A stretch of DNA of 64,000 nucleotides from Dyella halodurans (GCF_026283925.1 NZ_JAPDPF010000002.1:310001-374000), one strand, 5' to 3'. Shown: positions 45,516 to 55,548, numbered from the stretch's first letter. The notes: a model not told the origin generated them from the sequence alone. Numbers and translations: made by a program.

Positions 45516-46415
45516 GTGGAGCTTCGCCATCTCCGGTATTTCGTCGCCATCGCGGAAACCGGCAGCCTGACGGTGGCTGCGGAGCGCAGGCTCTATACCT
45601 CGCAACCGTCGCTCAGTCGCCAGATAAAGGACCTTGAGGATCAGGTCGGTACACCTTTGTTGAGCCGCAGCTCCCGAGGCGTGGTGCTGACGGAAGCCGG
45701 GAAGGCTTTTCTCGATCATGCCCGCCTGGCACTGCACCAGGTCGATGCCGCGGTCGAAGCGGCGCGCCGAGCGGCACAACCGGCGAAGCAGCGCTTTTCT
45801 TTGGGCTTCTTGACGGGGCAGGAGATGACATGGCTTCCGGAAGCCATGCGTGTCCTGCGAGCCGAACTGCCGAATATCGACGTGACGGTATCCAGCGACT
45901 ACTCGCCGGATCTTGCGGAAGCGCTCGCTCGCGGACGATTGGATGTCGCCTTCATGCGCGCCGAGCCCGACATGGACCTGGCCTATCGGCGCGTGTCGCG
46001 AGAACCAGTAATTGTCTTGATGCCGAGCGACCACCCTTTGGCTAGCCGCTCCAGCATCCACCCGAAAGACCTCGAGGGCCTGCCGTTTATCGCGATGGCC
46101 AACAAGGCGAAAGTGCTGCGCTCCGTTATCGATGAGTATCTTGCCAACGAGGGCGCCGCAGTGACGCCAGCCCAGTCCGTCGACAACCCTGCAATGGTCA
46201 TGTCGCTGGTGGCTTCCACTCGGGGCGTGGCGCTGATTCCGTCGTACATCGAACCGCTCATGCCCTGGTCCGTGGTCAGTCGGCCACTGGCCGGCGCCCC
46301 GCCCATGGTCGATCTCGTGGTGGGGTATAGCCCATCGAACCAGTCGCCCATTCTTCATCTATTTCTCTCGCACCTGGATGAGCTGGTTGCCCGGGTCGGA
46401 AAGACGGAGGTTTGA
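45516..46415 (+). CDS. LysR-family transcriptional regulator
   Basis: A 299-residue LysR protein. I chose GTG 45516 because VELRHLRYFVAIAETGSL is the standard family start and TAGGAG lies 5 bp upstream; ATG 45498 is six codons earlier. The HTH is at residues 1-60 (AAERRLYTSQPSLSRQI), and the effector domain is of the HcaR/BenM type with LMPSDHPLA. It is divergent from the hydrolase-DUF427-SDR group, its probable target. A 7-bp hairpin separates its end from the convergent AraC gene. Confidence 0.92.
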   Translation: MELRHLRYFVAIAETGSLTVAAERRLYTSQPSLSRQIKDLEDQVGTPLLSRSSRGVVLTEAGKAFLDHARLALHQVDAAVEAARRAAQPAKQRFSLGFLTGQEMTWLPEAMRVLRAELPNIDVTVSSDYSPDLAEALARGRLDVAFMRAEPDMDLAYRRVSREPVIVLMPSDHPLASRSSIHPKDLEGLPFIAMANKAKVLRSVIDEYLANEGAAVTPAQSVDNPAMVMSLVASTRGVALIPSYIEPLMPWSVVSRPLAGAPPMVDLVVGYSPSNQSPILHLFLSHLDELVARVGKTEV

Positions 46416-46512
46416 CCAGTCTCGTTTGGCGATGCTCGCCGCGTGGACGGTGGCGGGTCTTGCACGCGCTGGCTGCAGGAATCTCCAATCCATCGCGAGG
46501 GTTGCGCGCGTA

Positions 46513-46530
46513 CGCCGGCCGAAGCCGGCG
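46513..46530. terminator. Hairpin between convergent LysR and AraC genes
   Basis: CGCCGGC-CGAA-GCCGGCG forms a perfect 7-bp GC stem with a tetraloop. There is no T-run, but its place between two convergent genes suits a bidirectional terminator. Confidence 0.5.
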
Positions 46531-46555
46531 GGTCGGCGCGACGCAAGCAGGGGAA

Positions 46556-47467
46556 TCACGCCGCCTTGGTTGGCCAGGCGCGCCGATAGGCGCCGGGGCT
46601 GACCCCCATCTTCTGCGCAAACATGCGCGTGAAATGGCTTTGATCGGAAAAGCCACACGCAAGAGCAATGTCCACGAGAGATAGCGACGTCGACTGCATC
46701 AGCTCGATCGACCGTTCGATGCGTTGCGCGAGCAGCCACTGGTAGGGCGGAACACCTACGCTTTTCTTGAAGCCTTTGACAAACGCACTGGGTGAGAGGC
46801 GGCAAGCCTCGGCGACATCCTGGAGGCTGACGCCATCGGCCATGGATTCCCGTAGCAGCTCGCGCGCGCGGCGCTGCTGCCAAGGAGCGAGTCCGCCCGA
46901 TGCGTGGCGGCTGCGCGCAAGCTTCTTTGAGCCATAGCGTTCAGCGACGTGCCCGCAAAGGGCGTACAGCAAGTGATCGACCACGCGCGCGCTATCGCTG
47001 TCGCGGAGATAGGGAAGAAGCGCCTCACCGATGTAACGAATGGTTTCGTCGCGAAACGCCTCGCCTGGAGCAACATTGAGTTCGGAATCGCGTGGATCGA
47101 AGTGCTCACACACTTCGGCGATGGCTCGCTTGGGTGCATAGAACGTCAACTGATGCAGCGGCTCCTCGCAGTAGAAAACGGGATGCTGCGCGAGATCGAA
47201 GAAAGTCGTGGCCCCTTTGGCCCAGGCGCCGCTGCTGATGAGCCGCCCACCCAGCCACATTTCGTGATGGCTCACGTCTCGAAGTTGCAGGCCGATGAGG
47301 TACGCCTCTTCGCTGGCCATGGGAAGGGTAAAGCCCGGAGCGCGCTGCTCGAACTGGATCTCGGTCACGGCGACAGGCAGACCTCCAGGCGTCTGCCTGA
47401 CCAGGGTCGGAGGGCTTCCTAGACTAAAGGAGCGGCCCAACTGCTCACCAAACGCACCACGCAACAT
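46556..47467 (-). CDS. AraC-family transcriptional regulator
   Basis: A 303-residue regulator. An N-terminal effector or cupin-like region (about 25-170) precedes two AraC HTH motifs (about 205-295; SLQDVAEACRLSPSAFVKGFKKSVG and SLVDIALACGFSDQSHFTRMFAQKMG, then SPGAYRR). The C-terminal domain is complete. No obvious target is adjacent; the gene ahead of it is divergent, 369 bp away, and unrelated in type. Confidence 0.92.
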   Translation of the reverse strand: MLRGAFGEQLGRSFSLGSPPTLVRQTPGGLPVAVTEIQFEQRAPGFTLPMASEEAYLIGLQLRDVSHHEMWLGGRLISSGAWAKGATTFFDLAQHPVFYCEEPLHQLTFYAPKRAIAEVCEHFDPRDSELNVAPGEAFRDETIRYIGEALLPYLRDSDSARVVDHLLYALCGHVAERYGSKKLARSRHASGGLAPWQQRRARELLRESMADGVSLQDVAEACRLSPSAFVKGFKKSVGVPPYQWLLAQRIERSIELMQSTSLSLVDIALACGFSDQSHFTRMFAQKMGVSPGAYRRAWPTKAA

Positions 47468-47836
47468 GTCGGTACTCCCAAGATTATCGGACGACGCGAC
47501 CTGCTCAGCTCCCGGGTGGATAGTGCAACGGAACGGATGTGCTTCTAAACCACCCGAAAGTGAGTTTTTTTGCGTGAAAGCCCGGTCTCGCTACGGCGGT
47601 TCCCCCTGTGAATCATCCCGGGTGCAGTCGCGACGATGGGCAAGGTCGCCTGCAGACCTCAAGCAGAGGACAACACGATTCCTACCCGGTGGTGAGGTTT
47701 CGCATCGTTGACCCCAATCGATGCCTCGCTTCATCGGGAAGCGATTGAGGAAGAAATCTTCCAATTCAGCTCGTCCGTGCAATCGATTGAGTTGCGATGC
47801 CCAGACACTTTGCACGTCATCAAGGGAGCGCCGGCC
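47468..47836. other. Intergenic region between AraC and a small plus-strand gene
   Basis: About 370 bp. It should contain divergent promoters. A plus-strand frame begins at 47708, but I place the gene start at 47837. No clear operator was seen. Confidence 0.4.
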
Positions 47837-48151
47837 ATGAACTCACCGCATCGACGCATAGGCGGTTTTGCACCTATTGGTTTTCCCACGAGCAGGAAAG
47901 GCGAAATTCTGATCAAAGTGCGAAAGTCGGTGAGCGATGCGATTCCGGAGCAGCAGACGGATTCCATCTGGCGGATCGCGTTGGCTATCGCGAAGGAGAT
48001 AGAAGGCACTACGCAGGCGGGCGAGAACTGGATGCGTAACGAGGCCATCGCGGAATTCGGCGGGCTGACGGCGACCGACCTCATCGAGGTCGGCCAGGGC
48101 GGGCAGGTGATCGGCTTCCTGCTGGATGTACTGGTTGGCTGCAGGGGCTAG
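47837..48151 (+). CDS. Small protein with DUF2384-like (Xre/MbcA/ParS-type) C-terminus
   Basis: A 104-residue protein. The C-terminal half (GENWMRNEAIAEFGGLTATDLIEVG, then VIGFLLDVL) resembles the toxin-binding domain of Xre/MbcA/ParS antitoxins, in which a conserved Trp and a GG-T-DLL segment recur. No RES-domain toxin lies next to it. ATG 47837 has AGGGAG 8 bp upstream and is preferred to 47708. The tautomerase gene follows by 45 bp. Confidence 0.5.
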   Translation: MNSPHRRIGGFAPIGFPTSRKGEILIKVRKSVSDAIPEQQTDSIWRIALAIAKEIEGTTQAGENWMRNEAIAEFGGLTATDLIEVGQGGQVIGFLLDVLVGCRG

Positions 48152-48196
48152 GAGGAGACATCCCCTTCGCGAACATTCCCAAACGGAGATGAGGCA

Positions 48197-48607
48197 ATGC
48201 CACTCATTCGAATCGACGTACTTGAGGGTCGTTCGACCAGTGAACTTCAAGCCCTCTGCGATCAGATCCACCTGGCCATGGTTGAGGCTTTCGGGGTGCC
48301 GTTGCGCGACCGATATCAGCTCGTGCATCAACACCGGGCGGACACGATATACGTGGAGGACACGGGGCTGGGGTATGCGCGCTCCACCGCGGTCGTGGTG
48401 ATAAGTGTGACCAGCCGCCCCCGCCCAAGAGAAGCCAAGGTGCGGTTCTACCGGCTCGTATCAGATCGACTTCAGAGGTACTGCGGCGTCGCAGCTGAAG
48501 ATACGGTGATAAGCATCACGACCAACCAGGACGAGGACTGGAGCTTTGGCCTTGGGCGGGCGCAATTCCTGACCGGGGAGCTCAGCGTGGGGCACGCCGC
48601 GAGGTGA
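48197..48607 (+). CDS. Tautomerase-superfamily protein
   Basis: A 136-residue protein that starts Met-Pro-Leu-Ile-Arg-Ile, leaving the catalytic N-terminal proline after Met removal. Size and the late TNQDEDWSFG segment fit the malonate-semialdehyde-decarboxylase-like branch, with a probable hydrophobic pocket from IYVEDTGLGYAR. The substrate is unknown. It lies upstream of the RND efflux operon by 156 bp and is probably transcribed separately. Confidence 0.8.
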   Translation: MPLIRIDVLEGRSTSELQALCDQIHLAMVEAFGVPLRDRYQLVHQHRADTIYVEDTGLGYARSTAVVVISVTSRPRPREAKVRFYRLVSDRLQRYCGVAAEDTVISITTNQDEDWSFGLGRAQFLTGELSVGHAAR

Positions 48608-48763
48608 ATGCTCCGTCGCGCTGATGTCCGTGGATGGAATCAACAATTGCTCGCTTCTTGAACAAGAACCGGACCCAGCTTATCGACAAGATCCATCCAC
48701 ATCTCAGGTCGCCGGCATCTCCTCGGCAATGGGCCTCTAGCGCAGCACTAAGGTGGGTGGCAT

Positions 48764-49918
48764 ATGAAACGGAAGAACAAAACTCGTCTGATCATCGGCG
48801 TGGTGGTTGTTCTGGGTGGCGGCGGTCTTTTGTTGATGCACGTCAGCCGTACGCACGCGGCCGTGGCAGCGGTCGCGCCGCCGCCGGTGGAAGCGGACGT
48901 CGCGACCGTGCTGAATCGGAAGGTGACCGAATGGCAAAGTTACTCGGGTCGCCTGCAGGCCGTAGACCATGTCGAGATTCACGCACTGGTGCCCGGCACC
49001 ATTGAAGCCATCTACTTTCGCGATGGTCAGCAGGTCAAAAAGGGAGACCCGCTTTTCCTGATAGATCCGCGGCCTTACCAGGCCTCCCTGGACCAGGCCC
49101 TCGCGGACGTACAGTCCGCCAAGGCCTCGGAGAAATTCGCCCAGGATGACTTTGAGCGGGCCAAGAAGCTTATCGCCAACAATGCGATGTCGCGGCGTGA
49201 CTACGATGAGAAGGCGGACGATCTGGCGTCGGCGGCGGCCAAACGGAAGGCCGCTGAAGCGGCCGCAGAGCGCGCGCGTGTCAACCTGGAGTACACCCAC
49301 ATTACGGCGCCGGTCAGTGGTCGGATGTCCCGGACCGAGTTCACTGTCGGTAACATCGTCTCGGCAGGAACCAGCTCTCCGGCACTCACGAGCCTGGTGT
49401 CGATTTCGCCCATCTACGCCGAGTTCGACGTCGACGAGCAAACATACCTGGGCTTCATCGCGCACCGCGAAGGTCGTGACATTGAAGTGCGGCTCGGCCT
49501 TGCCAACGAGACCGGCTATTCCCGGCTTGGCAAGCTCTTCTTTGTCGACAACCAGCTGAGCGCGGCGTCGGGAACCATTCGGGTCCGCGCCATTTTCGAG
49601 AACCTCGACGGGGCCCTGGTCCCTGGCCTATTCGCGCGCGTGCAGGTCCAGGGCGGTTTGCCGCACCCGGCGGTCTTGATCGACGAAAAGTCGATTTCCA
49701 CCGACCAGGCCAGAAAATTCGTTTACGTGGTCGATGCGGGCAATCACGCGCAGTACCGGGCGATTGTACCGGGAGCCGAGAGTGCAGGCTTGAGGCAGGT
49801 GGTCTCTGGGCTCCAGCCGGGCGAGCGCATTGTCGTCAGTGGCTTCCAACGCATTCATCCCGGCGACGAGATTCGGCCGAAAGACGTTCCGATGGCTGGG
49901 GAAAGTTCCACCGATTAA
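48764..49918 (+). CDS. RND efflux periplasmic adaptor (MexE-like)
   Basis: A 384-residue membrane fusion protein. An N-terminal membrane anchor (residues 9-26, no lipobox Cys) is followed by a lipoyl half-motif (HALVPGTIEAIYFRDGQQVKKGD), a coiled-coil hairpin (about 100-165), the second lipoyl half (ITAPVSGRMSR), a beta-barrel and a membrane-proximal domain. The pattern is closest to MexE-type adaptors. It is the first gene of a three-gene tripartite pump, with the transporter 29 bp downstream. Confidence 0.93.
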   Translation: MKRKNKTRLIIGVVVVLGGGGLLLMHVSRTHAAVAAVAPPPVEADVATVLNRKVTEWQSYSGRLQAVDHVEIHALVPGTIEAIYFRDGQQVKKGDPLFLIDPRPYQASLDQALADVQSAKASEKFAQDDFERAKKLIANNAMSRRDYDEKADDLASAAAKRKAAEAAAERARVNLEYTHITAPVSGRMSRTEFTVGNIVSAGTSSPALTSLVSISPIYAEFDVDEQTYLGFIAHREGRDIEVRLGLANETGYSRLGKLFFVDNQLSAASGTIRVRAIFENLDGALVPGLFARVQVQGGLPHPAVLIDEKSISTDQARKFVYVVDAGNHAQYRAIVPGAESAGLRQVVSGLQPGERIVVSGFQRIHPGDEIRPKDVPMAGESSTD

Positions 49919-49947
49919 TGATGTACACCTGACCGGGACGCTTTGCG

Positions 49948-52900
49948 ATGGATATCTCCAAGTTCTTTATTGATCGGCCCATCTTTGCAGGGGTCCTGTC
50001 GACGCTTATCTTGCTGACAGGACTCATTGCTCTCTACATGCTTCCCGTCTCTGAGTATCCCGAGGTGATACCGCCGTCGGTGATCGTGCAGGCCAGCTAC
50101 CCTGGTGCGAATCCGAAGGTCATTGCCGATACGGTGGCTGCGCCGCTCGAGGAGCAGATCAATGGCGTCGAGGGCATGTTGTACATGCAATCGCAGGCCA
50201 GCAGCGACGGTAACCTGACGCTCACGGTGACTTTCCGTCTGGGTGTCGATCCCGACAAAGCCCAGCAACTCGTCCAGAACCGCGTCAACCAGGCGCTGCC
50301 GCGGCTCCCTCCCGATGTTCAGCAGCTTGGCGTTACCACACTCAAATCCTCGCCCACGCTTACGATGGTCGTGCACCTCATTTCTCCGGATGCGCGATAC
50401 GACCAGGCCTATTTGAGGAACTATGCACTGATCAACGTCAAGGAGCGGCTTGAACGCATCGAAGGCGTTGGCCAGGTGCAATTGCAAGGCTCAGGCGACT
50501 ACGCCATGCGCGTATGGATAGACCCCAACAAGCTCTCCGAGAAGTCGCTGACGGCCGCCGATGTGGTCACTGCCATCCGCGAACAAAACGTGCAGGTCGC
50601 GGCCGGATTGATTGGTCAATCGCCCATGGACGGCAAGGCCCCGCTGCAGTTGAGCATCAATACGCATGGTCGTCTCCAGTCGGAAGATGACTTTCGAAAC
50701 ATCATCCTCAAGACCAACGGCGGTGCCACGACTTATCTGAAGGACGTCGCACGGGTGGAGCTTGGCCAGGCCGAATTCGGGTCCAGGGCGCTGCTAAGCA
50801 ACAAGGAAGCGGTGGCCATATGGATATTTCAATTGCCAGGCGCCAACTCGCTCCAGATATCCGATGCCATTCGTGCCGAGATGGCCGAGCTAAAAAAGGA
50901 TATGCCGCCCGGCGTTGACTACACCATCATCTACGACCCAACGCGCTTCGTACGATCGAGCATTCACGCTGTCATACACACGCTACTGGAGGCCATTTCG
51001 CTGGTCGTGCTGGTTGTCATCGTGTTCCTGCAGACCTGGCGCGCCTCGCTCATCCCGCTCATCGCGGTTCCTGTTTCCATCGTCGGAACCTTCGCCCTGC
51101 TGCTACTGCTTGGCTATTCTGTCAACACCTTGTCGTTGTTCGGCATGGTGCTGGCCATCGGCATTGTGGTCGACGATGCCATCGTGGTCGTTGAGAACGT
51201 CGAGCGAAACATTCAGTCCGGCCTGCCGGCACGGGATGCCACCCATCAGGCGATGCGAGAGGTGAGTGGCCCCATCATCGCGATCGCCCTGACCCTGGTG
51301 GCGGTCTTCGTTCCACTGGCCTTTATGTCGGGCTTGACCGGCCAGTTTTACAAGCAATTCGCCATGACGATTGCCATATCCACGGTGATATCGGCGTTCA
51401 ATTCACTCACGTTGTCGCCAGCGCTCGCGGCACTACTCCTGAAAGGTCACAACGAGCCCAAGGACGCGCTGACTCGATGGATGGATCGTTGGCTGGGTCC
51501 ATTCTTCACACGTTTCAACCGGGTGTTCCATCGCAGCTCCGAATCGTACGGCCGCGGCGTGGAGCGCGTCATCGCCCACAAGGGACGCATGGTCGCGATC
51601 TACCTGGTATTGCTCGCCGGCGCTCTACTCATGGCCCGTATCGTGCCTGGTGGCTTCATTCCCGCGCAGGACAAGGAATATCTCATCTCCGTGGTGCAGC
51701 TACCAAACGGCTCGTCGCTCGATCGAACTGAGGAGATCGTGCGCGAAATGGGCGCCATAGCCATCAAGATGCCCGGCGTGGAAGGTGCCGTACAGCACCC
51801 GGGCATGTCCATCAACGGCTTCAACAACTCGTCGAGCGCCGCCGTTGTCTTTATCAAGTTGTTGCCGTTCGAGGAACGACACGGTGAGGCACAGACAGCC
51901 GCGGCGATCGCCAAGGCCCTCAATGAGAAGTACGCCGGCATCAAGGGAGCGTACGTAGCGGTATTCCCGCCACCTCCGATCCTCGGGCTTGGCAATCTTG
52001 GTGGCTTCAAGTTCCAGATCGAAGACCAGGCTGCCCAGGGCTATGCGGCGCTCAACGACGTCCTCCAGGCGTTTCTGAAGAAGGCGGCAGCGACGCCGGA
52101 GCTGGGACCCACGTTCTCCGCCTACCAGATCAACGTGCCGCAGCTCCAGGTCGACCTCGACCGGCTCCGGGCGAAGCAGCTTGGCGTTTCCGTCACCGAC
52201 GTCTTCAGTACCTTGCAGATCTATCTTGGATCTCAATACGTCAATGACTTCAACCGATTCGGCCGCGTCTACCAGGTTCGGGTGCAAGCGGACTCGGCCT
52301 ATCGCGCCAAGGCCGAGGATATCGGGCTGCTGAAAACGCGAAACGCCGCCGGAGAAATGATTCCGCTTTCTTCACTGGTCGACGTCTCGCAGACATACGG
52401 CCCTGAGACCGTGGTTCGGTATAACGGATTCACGGCGGCAGATGTCAGCGGCGGCCCGGCTCCAGGCTACTCCACAGGCCAGGCGCAAGCGGCGATTCAG
52501 CGCATCGCCGCGGAAACACTACCCCGGGGGTTCAAGCTCGAATGGACCGACCTGGCTTACCAGCAAATGCTGGTTGGCAACGCCTCACTGATCGTTTTTC
52601 CCATCAGCGTGCTGCTGGTCTTTCTGACCTTGGCCGCACTCTACGAGAGCCTGGTCTTACCGCTGGCCGTGATCCTGATCGTACCCATGAGCTTGTTGTG
52701 CGCGTTATTGGGTGTGTGGCTCACCCAAGGCGACAACAACATATTTACTCAGGTCGGCTTGATGATACTCGTCGGGTTGGCCTCGAAGAACGCCATTCTG
52801 ATCGTCGAGTTTGCCCGCGAGTTGGAAATCCAGGGCCGAAGCATTGTCGCCGCTGCAGTGGAGGCGAGTCGCTTGCGTCTTCGCCCGATCCTGATGACAT

Positions 52901-53136
52901 CGATCGCCTTTGTGATGGGTGTTTTGCCGCTCGTTCTTTCAAGCGGCGCGGGCGCAGAAACACGCCGCGCCATGGGCGTGGCGGTGTTCTTCGGCATGCT
53001 GGGCGTCACTCTGTTTGGCCTCATGCTCACGCCGGTGTTCTACGTACTGCTACGCACCCTGGCCGGCGGCAAGTTGATCGTGGACAAGCACGGGCATAAC
53101 CCGCGAGTCCTTGGCTTTGAAGAAGCGGGCCTATAA
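49948..53136 (+). CDS. RND multidrug efflux transporter, HAE1 family (MexF-like)
   Basis: A 1062-residue inner-membrane drug/proton antiporter with twelve membrane helices and two large periplasmic loops. It begins MDISKFFIDRPIFAGVLS, as is usual in MexF- and AcrB-type proteins. The proton-relay Asp pair lies in GIVVDDAIVVVENVERN, and a second typical segment is LVGLASKNAILIVEFA. Length and signatures are complete. The outer-membrane factor gene follows by 11 bp. Confidence 0.96.
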   Translation: MDISKFFIDRPIFAGVLSTLILLTGLIALYMLPVSEYPEVIPPSVIVQASYPGANPKVIADTVAAPLEEQINGVEGMLYMQSQASSDGNLTLTVTFRLGVDPDKAQQLVQNRVNQALPRLPPDVQQLGVTTLKSSPTLTMVVHLISPDARYDQAYLRNYALINVKERLERIEGVGQVQLQGSGDYAMRVWIDPNKLSEKSLTAADVVTAIREQNVQVAAGLIGQSPMDGKAPLQLSINTHGRLQSEDDFRNIILKTNGGATTYLKDVARVELGQAEFGSRALLSNKEAVAIWIFQLPGANSLQISDAIRAEMAELKKDMPPGVDYTIIYDPTRFVRSSIHAVIHTLLEAISLVVLVVIVFLQTWRASLIPLIAVPVSIVGTFALLLLLGYSVNTLSLFGMVLAIGIVVDDAIVVVENVERNIQSGLPARDATHQAMREVSGPIIAIALTLVAVFVPLAFMSGLTGQFYKQFAMTIAISTVISAFNSLTLSPALAALLLKGHNEPKDALTRWMDRWLGPFFTRFNRVFHRSSESYGRGVERVIAHKGRMVAIYLVLLAGALLMARIVPGGFIPAQDKEYLISVVQLPNGSSLDRTEEIVREMGAIAIKMPGVEGAVQHPGMSINGFNNSSSAAVVFIKLLPFEERHGEAQTAAAIAKALNEKYAGIKGAYVAVFPPPPILGLGNLGGFKFQIEDQAAQGYAALNDVLQAFLKKAAATPELGPTFSAYQINVPQLQVDLDRLRAKQLGVSVTDVFSTLQIYLGSQYVNDFNRFGRVYQVRVQADSAYRAKAEDIGLLKTRNAAGEMIPLSSLVDVSQTYGPETVVRYNGFTAADVSGGPAPGYSTGQAQAAIQRIAAETLPRGFKLEWTDLAYQQMLVGNASLIVFPISVLLVFLTLAALYESLVLPLAVILIVPMSLLCALLGVWLTQGDNNIFTQVGLMILVGLASKNAILIVEFARELEIQGRSIVAAAVEASRLRLRPILMTSIAFVMGVLPLVLSSGAGAETRRAMGVAVFFGMLGVTLFGLMLTPVFYVLLRTLAGGKLIVDKHGHNPRVLGFEEAGL

Positions 53137-53147
53137 GAGGTGCAATC

Positions 53148-54683
53148 ATGACGAGCCAAACTCTGCGCTATGCGCTTGCTGCTGCGGTGTGCGTTACAGG
53201 TGGCTGCAGCCTGGAGCCGTCCTATCACGTGCCAGAAAGCGCCTCCGCGGGCCCGTACAAGGAGTTGTCTGTCAGGACCCCCGAGGAAACGGGCAGTTGG
53301 CAGCCAGCGATTCCCGCCGAGAATCAAGCGCGCGGGCAATGGTGGCAGGTGTTTGGCGATGAACGATTGAACGCGCTCGAAACACAGGCCGCCAGCGCCA
53401 ACCAGGATGTGAAGGCGGCTGCCGCGCGGGTCAGTGAGGCCCGCGGTCTGCAGCGGGTTGCCCATTCGCAGTGGTTTCCCCAGCTGGGAGCGGGGTTTGG
53501 GCCTTCCCGGCAGCTTGAGGGCCCTGATTCCTTAGGTGTCACTCCTGGCTCCAATCCTTCGCCACAGACCGTGTGGCGTGCGCAAATCGCCGTGTCCTAC
53601 GAGCTGGACCTGTTTGGCCGAATCGCTTCCACGAACCATGCCGCGGCTGCTGATACCCAGCAAACTGAAGCGCTGCTGAGGTCGGCCCAACTGGCGCTGC
53701 AGGCCGATGTGGCCCAGACCTATTTCCTGCTGCGTGAACTGGATGCCGAGATTGCCGTAGTCGAGCGAACGGTAGATCTTCGGAAGGCACAATTGGACTT
53801 CGTACAGCATCGATATGATGCGGGCGATGTCAGCGAGCTGGATGTGGCACAGGCCAGGACGGAAGTGGAGACCGCCCGCTCGGACGCCATGACCTTGGCC
53901 CGTGAACGCGCCACCACCGAACATGCGCTCGCTGTATTGTTGGGCCAGGCACCGGCTCAGCTCACTATGTCTGCCGATCCGCTGGTACCCATCAGCGTTT
54001 CCATCCCTGCAGACATGCCATCGGCATTGCTGGAGCGACGACCGGATATCGCGGCTGCCGAGCGTGCCATGGCTGCCGCGAATGCTCGGATCGGCGTCGC
54101 GCGCTCGGCATTTTTTCCGTCGCTCACGCTGACAGGAACAGGTGGCTACGAGTCGAGCTCACTGAGCAACCTGTTCAACTGGTCCAACAGGACGTTCTTG
54201 TTAGGTCCACTTGTCGGCACCCCTCTGGTTGGGCCGCTCTTCGACGGCGGTCAGCGGCGGGGGAATCTTGTCCACGCGAAGGCCCAGTATGAGGAAGATG
54301 TTGCCATCTATCGTCAAACGGTGCTGGTCGCGTTTCGCGAAGTGGAGGACGGCCTGGCGAACGTTCGCATTCTCCACGACCAAACCCAGGTCGAGGAGGC
54401 GGCGGTGCAGGCGTCGTCTCGCGCAGCGCAGCTTTCACGAACGCAATATGACGATGGCCAGGTTAGCTATCTTGATGTGATCGAGACCGAGAGGACCCTG
54501 CTTGAAACCAGGCGGCGCGCGATCCAGCTGCAAGGGGAGCAAGCCACTTCCACGGTGCAACTGATCCGGGCGTTGGGAGGAGGGTGGGGCGTAACGAGTC
54601 AGGTCTCAACGATCCAGGACAAAGCGCACCCCGGTTCCGCCCAGATCAACGGACCGCTGTTCGTTGCGGCATCAAGCAACTAA
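53148..54683 (+). CDS. Outer-membrane efflux factor, NodT/OprN family lipoprotein
   Basis: A 511-residue TolC-like protein. A signal peptide with lipobox VTGGC (lipidated Cys20) precedes two OEP repeats (about 70-270 and 290-480), with the usual ANQDVKAAAARVSEAR and LGLLERRPDIAAAE-type segments (here ALLERRPDIAAAE). It completes the MexEF-OprN-type pump. No LysR-type MexT-like activator adjoins the operon. Confidence 0.95.
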   Translation: MTSQTLRYALAAAVCVTGGCSLEPSYHVPESASAGPYKELSVRTPEETGSWQPAIPAENQARGQWWQVFGDERLNALETQAASANQDVKAAAARVSEARGLQRVAHSQWFPQLGAGFGPSRQLEGPDSLGVTPGSNPSPQTVWRAQIAVSYELDLFGRIASTNHAAAADTQQTEALLRSAQLALQADVAQTYFLLRELDAEIAVVERTVDLRKAQLDFVQHRYDAGDVSELDVAQARTEVETARSDAMTLARERATTEHALAVLLGQAPAQLTMSADPLVPISVSIPADMPSALLERRPDIAAAERAMAAANARIGVARSAFFPSLTLTGTGGYESSSLSNLFNWSNRTFLLGPLVGTPLVGPLFDGGQRRGNLVHAKAQYEEDVAIYRQTVLVAFREVEDGLANVRILHDQTQVEEAAVQASSRAAQLSRTQYDDGQVSYLDVIETERTLLETRRRAIQLQGEQATSTVQLIRALGGGWGVTSQVSTIQDKAHPGSAQINGPLFVAASSN

Positions 54684-54707
54684 TCACCGAACGCGAGGAG
54701 AGGGCGC

Positions 54708-55121
54708 ATGAGTACTTCGCTGGGAGCGTTGTTAATCGCATTGCAGGCTCGACCTGCGTCGGCGGAAAGTGAGGAGCTTCACCGGCGTGCGCACGCAAAA
54801 GGGCCTTGTGCCGTGGAGGACCTCACGCTGATCGAGCTGTTTTTCCGCGACGCGGCGTTGTCGTTTGCCACGGCCATTCTGTCGGGTGTTCTGCCGCGTC
54901 CTATTTCTATCGGCCGTGGGTGCCACGAAAAGGTCGCCGCCACACTTCAGACTTTTCGCTGGAAGAGCGACTTTGATGTGCGTTCAGCCGAGCACCCTTA
55001 CCACCCCATCTGGCAAAACTTTGCCAGTTGGTGCCAAGCGTCTGGGCTTGAGCCCAAGTTGGATGGCACCCCGGGAGCGAAAGAGCCCGCGTATGTGCTC
55101 TTTGTCGAAGCCAATCGATGA
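54708..55121 (+). CDS. Hypothetical protein
   Basis: A 137-residue soluble protein that I do not recognise. It has three cysteines and a C-terminal segment (SEHPYHPIW-like, WCQASGLEPKLDGTPGAKEPAYVLFVEA) that looks like a compact beta/alpha domain. It starts 24 bp after the efflux operon with GAGGAGAG upstream of the ATG, so it may be read through from the pump. Confidence 0.6.
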   Translation: MSTSLGALLIALQARPASAESEELHRRAHAKGPCAVEDLTLIELFFRDAALSFATAILSGVLPRPISIGRGCHEKVAATLQTFRWKSDFDVRSAEHPYHPIWQNFASWCQASGLEPKLDGTPGAKEPAYVLFVEANR

Positions 55122-55165
55122 GTTACCACGCCAAGAAACGACTTGCACCTTCGGGAAGATAAAGC

Positions 55166-55468
55166 ATGAGGCCTAAAAGCAAAGCCTTTGAATTGGTTGT
55201 TCAAGATCTGGCCCGAATCGATGAGATGCGAAAAGTGGCCATGAAAGAGGCGTTCGCGGTGCTCGAGGAGCACGACCCTGAAGTCGCCGATATTCTCCTG
55301 GTGCAGTTCGGCGACCGGCGACGCGCCGCATGCTGGATGTGCGTCACGCACCGTTTTCTCGAGGGACGGACTGCTTATGAGGCCCTCGCACAGGGCGACG
55401 TGGATGTTCTATGGGATGTGCTCGCCAGCGCCGATCCGAATGGGGCGTTGTCCTGGGAAAGGGGTTAG
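55166..55468 (+). CDS. Small protein with DUF2384-like segment
   Basis: A 100-residue protein whose second half (FGDRRRAACWM, FLEGRTAYEALAQGDVDVLWDVL) resembles the toxin-binding domain of Xre/MbcA/ParS antitoxins and also the protein at 47837: both have a Trp-Met, a G-T and a final DVL. No partner toxin is visible. It may be co-transcribed with the preceding unknown gene (44-bp gap). Confidence 0.5.
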   Translation: MRPKSKAFELVVQDLARIDEMRKVAMKEAFAVLEEHDPEVADILLVQFGDRRRAACWMCVTHRFLEGRTAYEALAQGDVDVLWDVLASADPNGALSWERG

Positions 55469-55548
55469 CCCAGGTAGTTGGGACTGAGGCGCACTCCCAA
55501 TGGCATCACATCGCTCCTCCACACTCTCCGTGACACCAGCTCCTCAAC

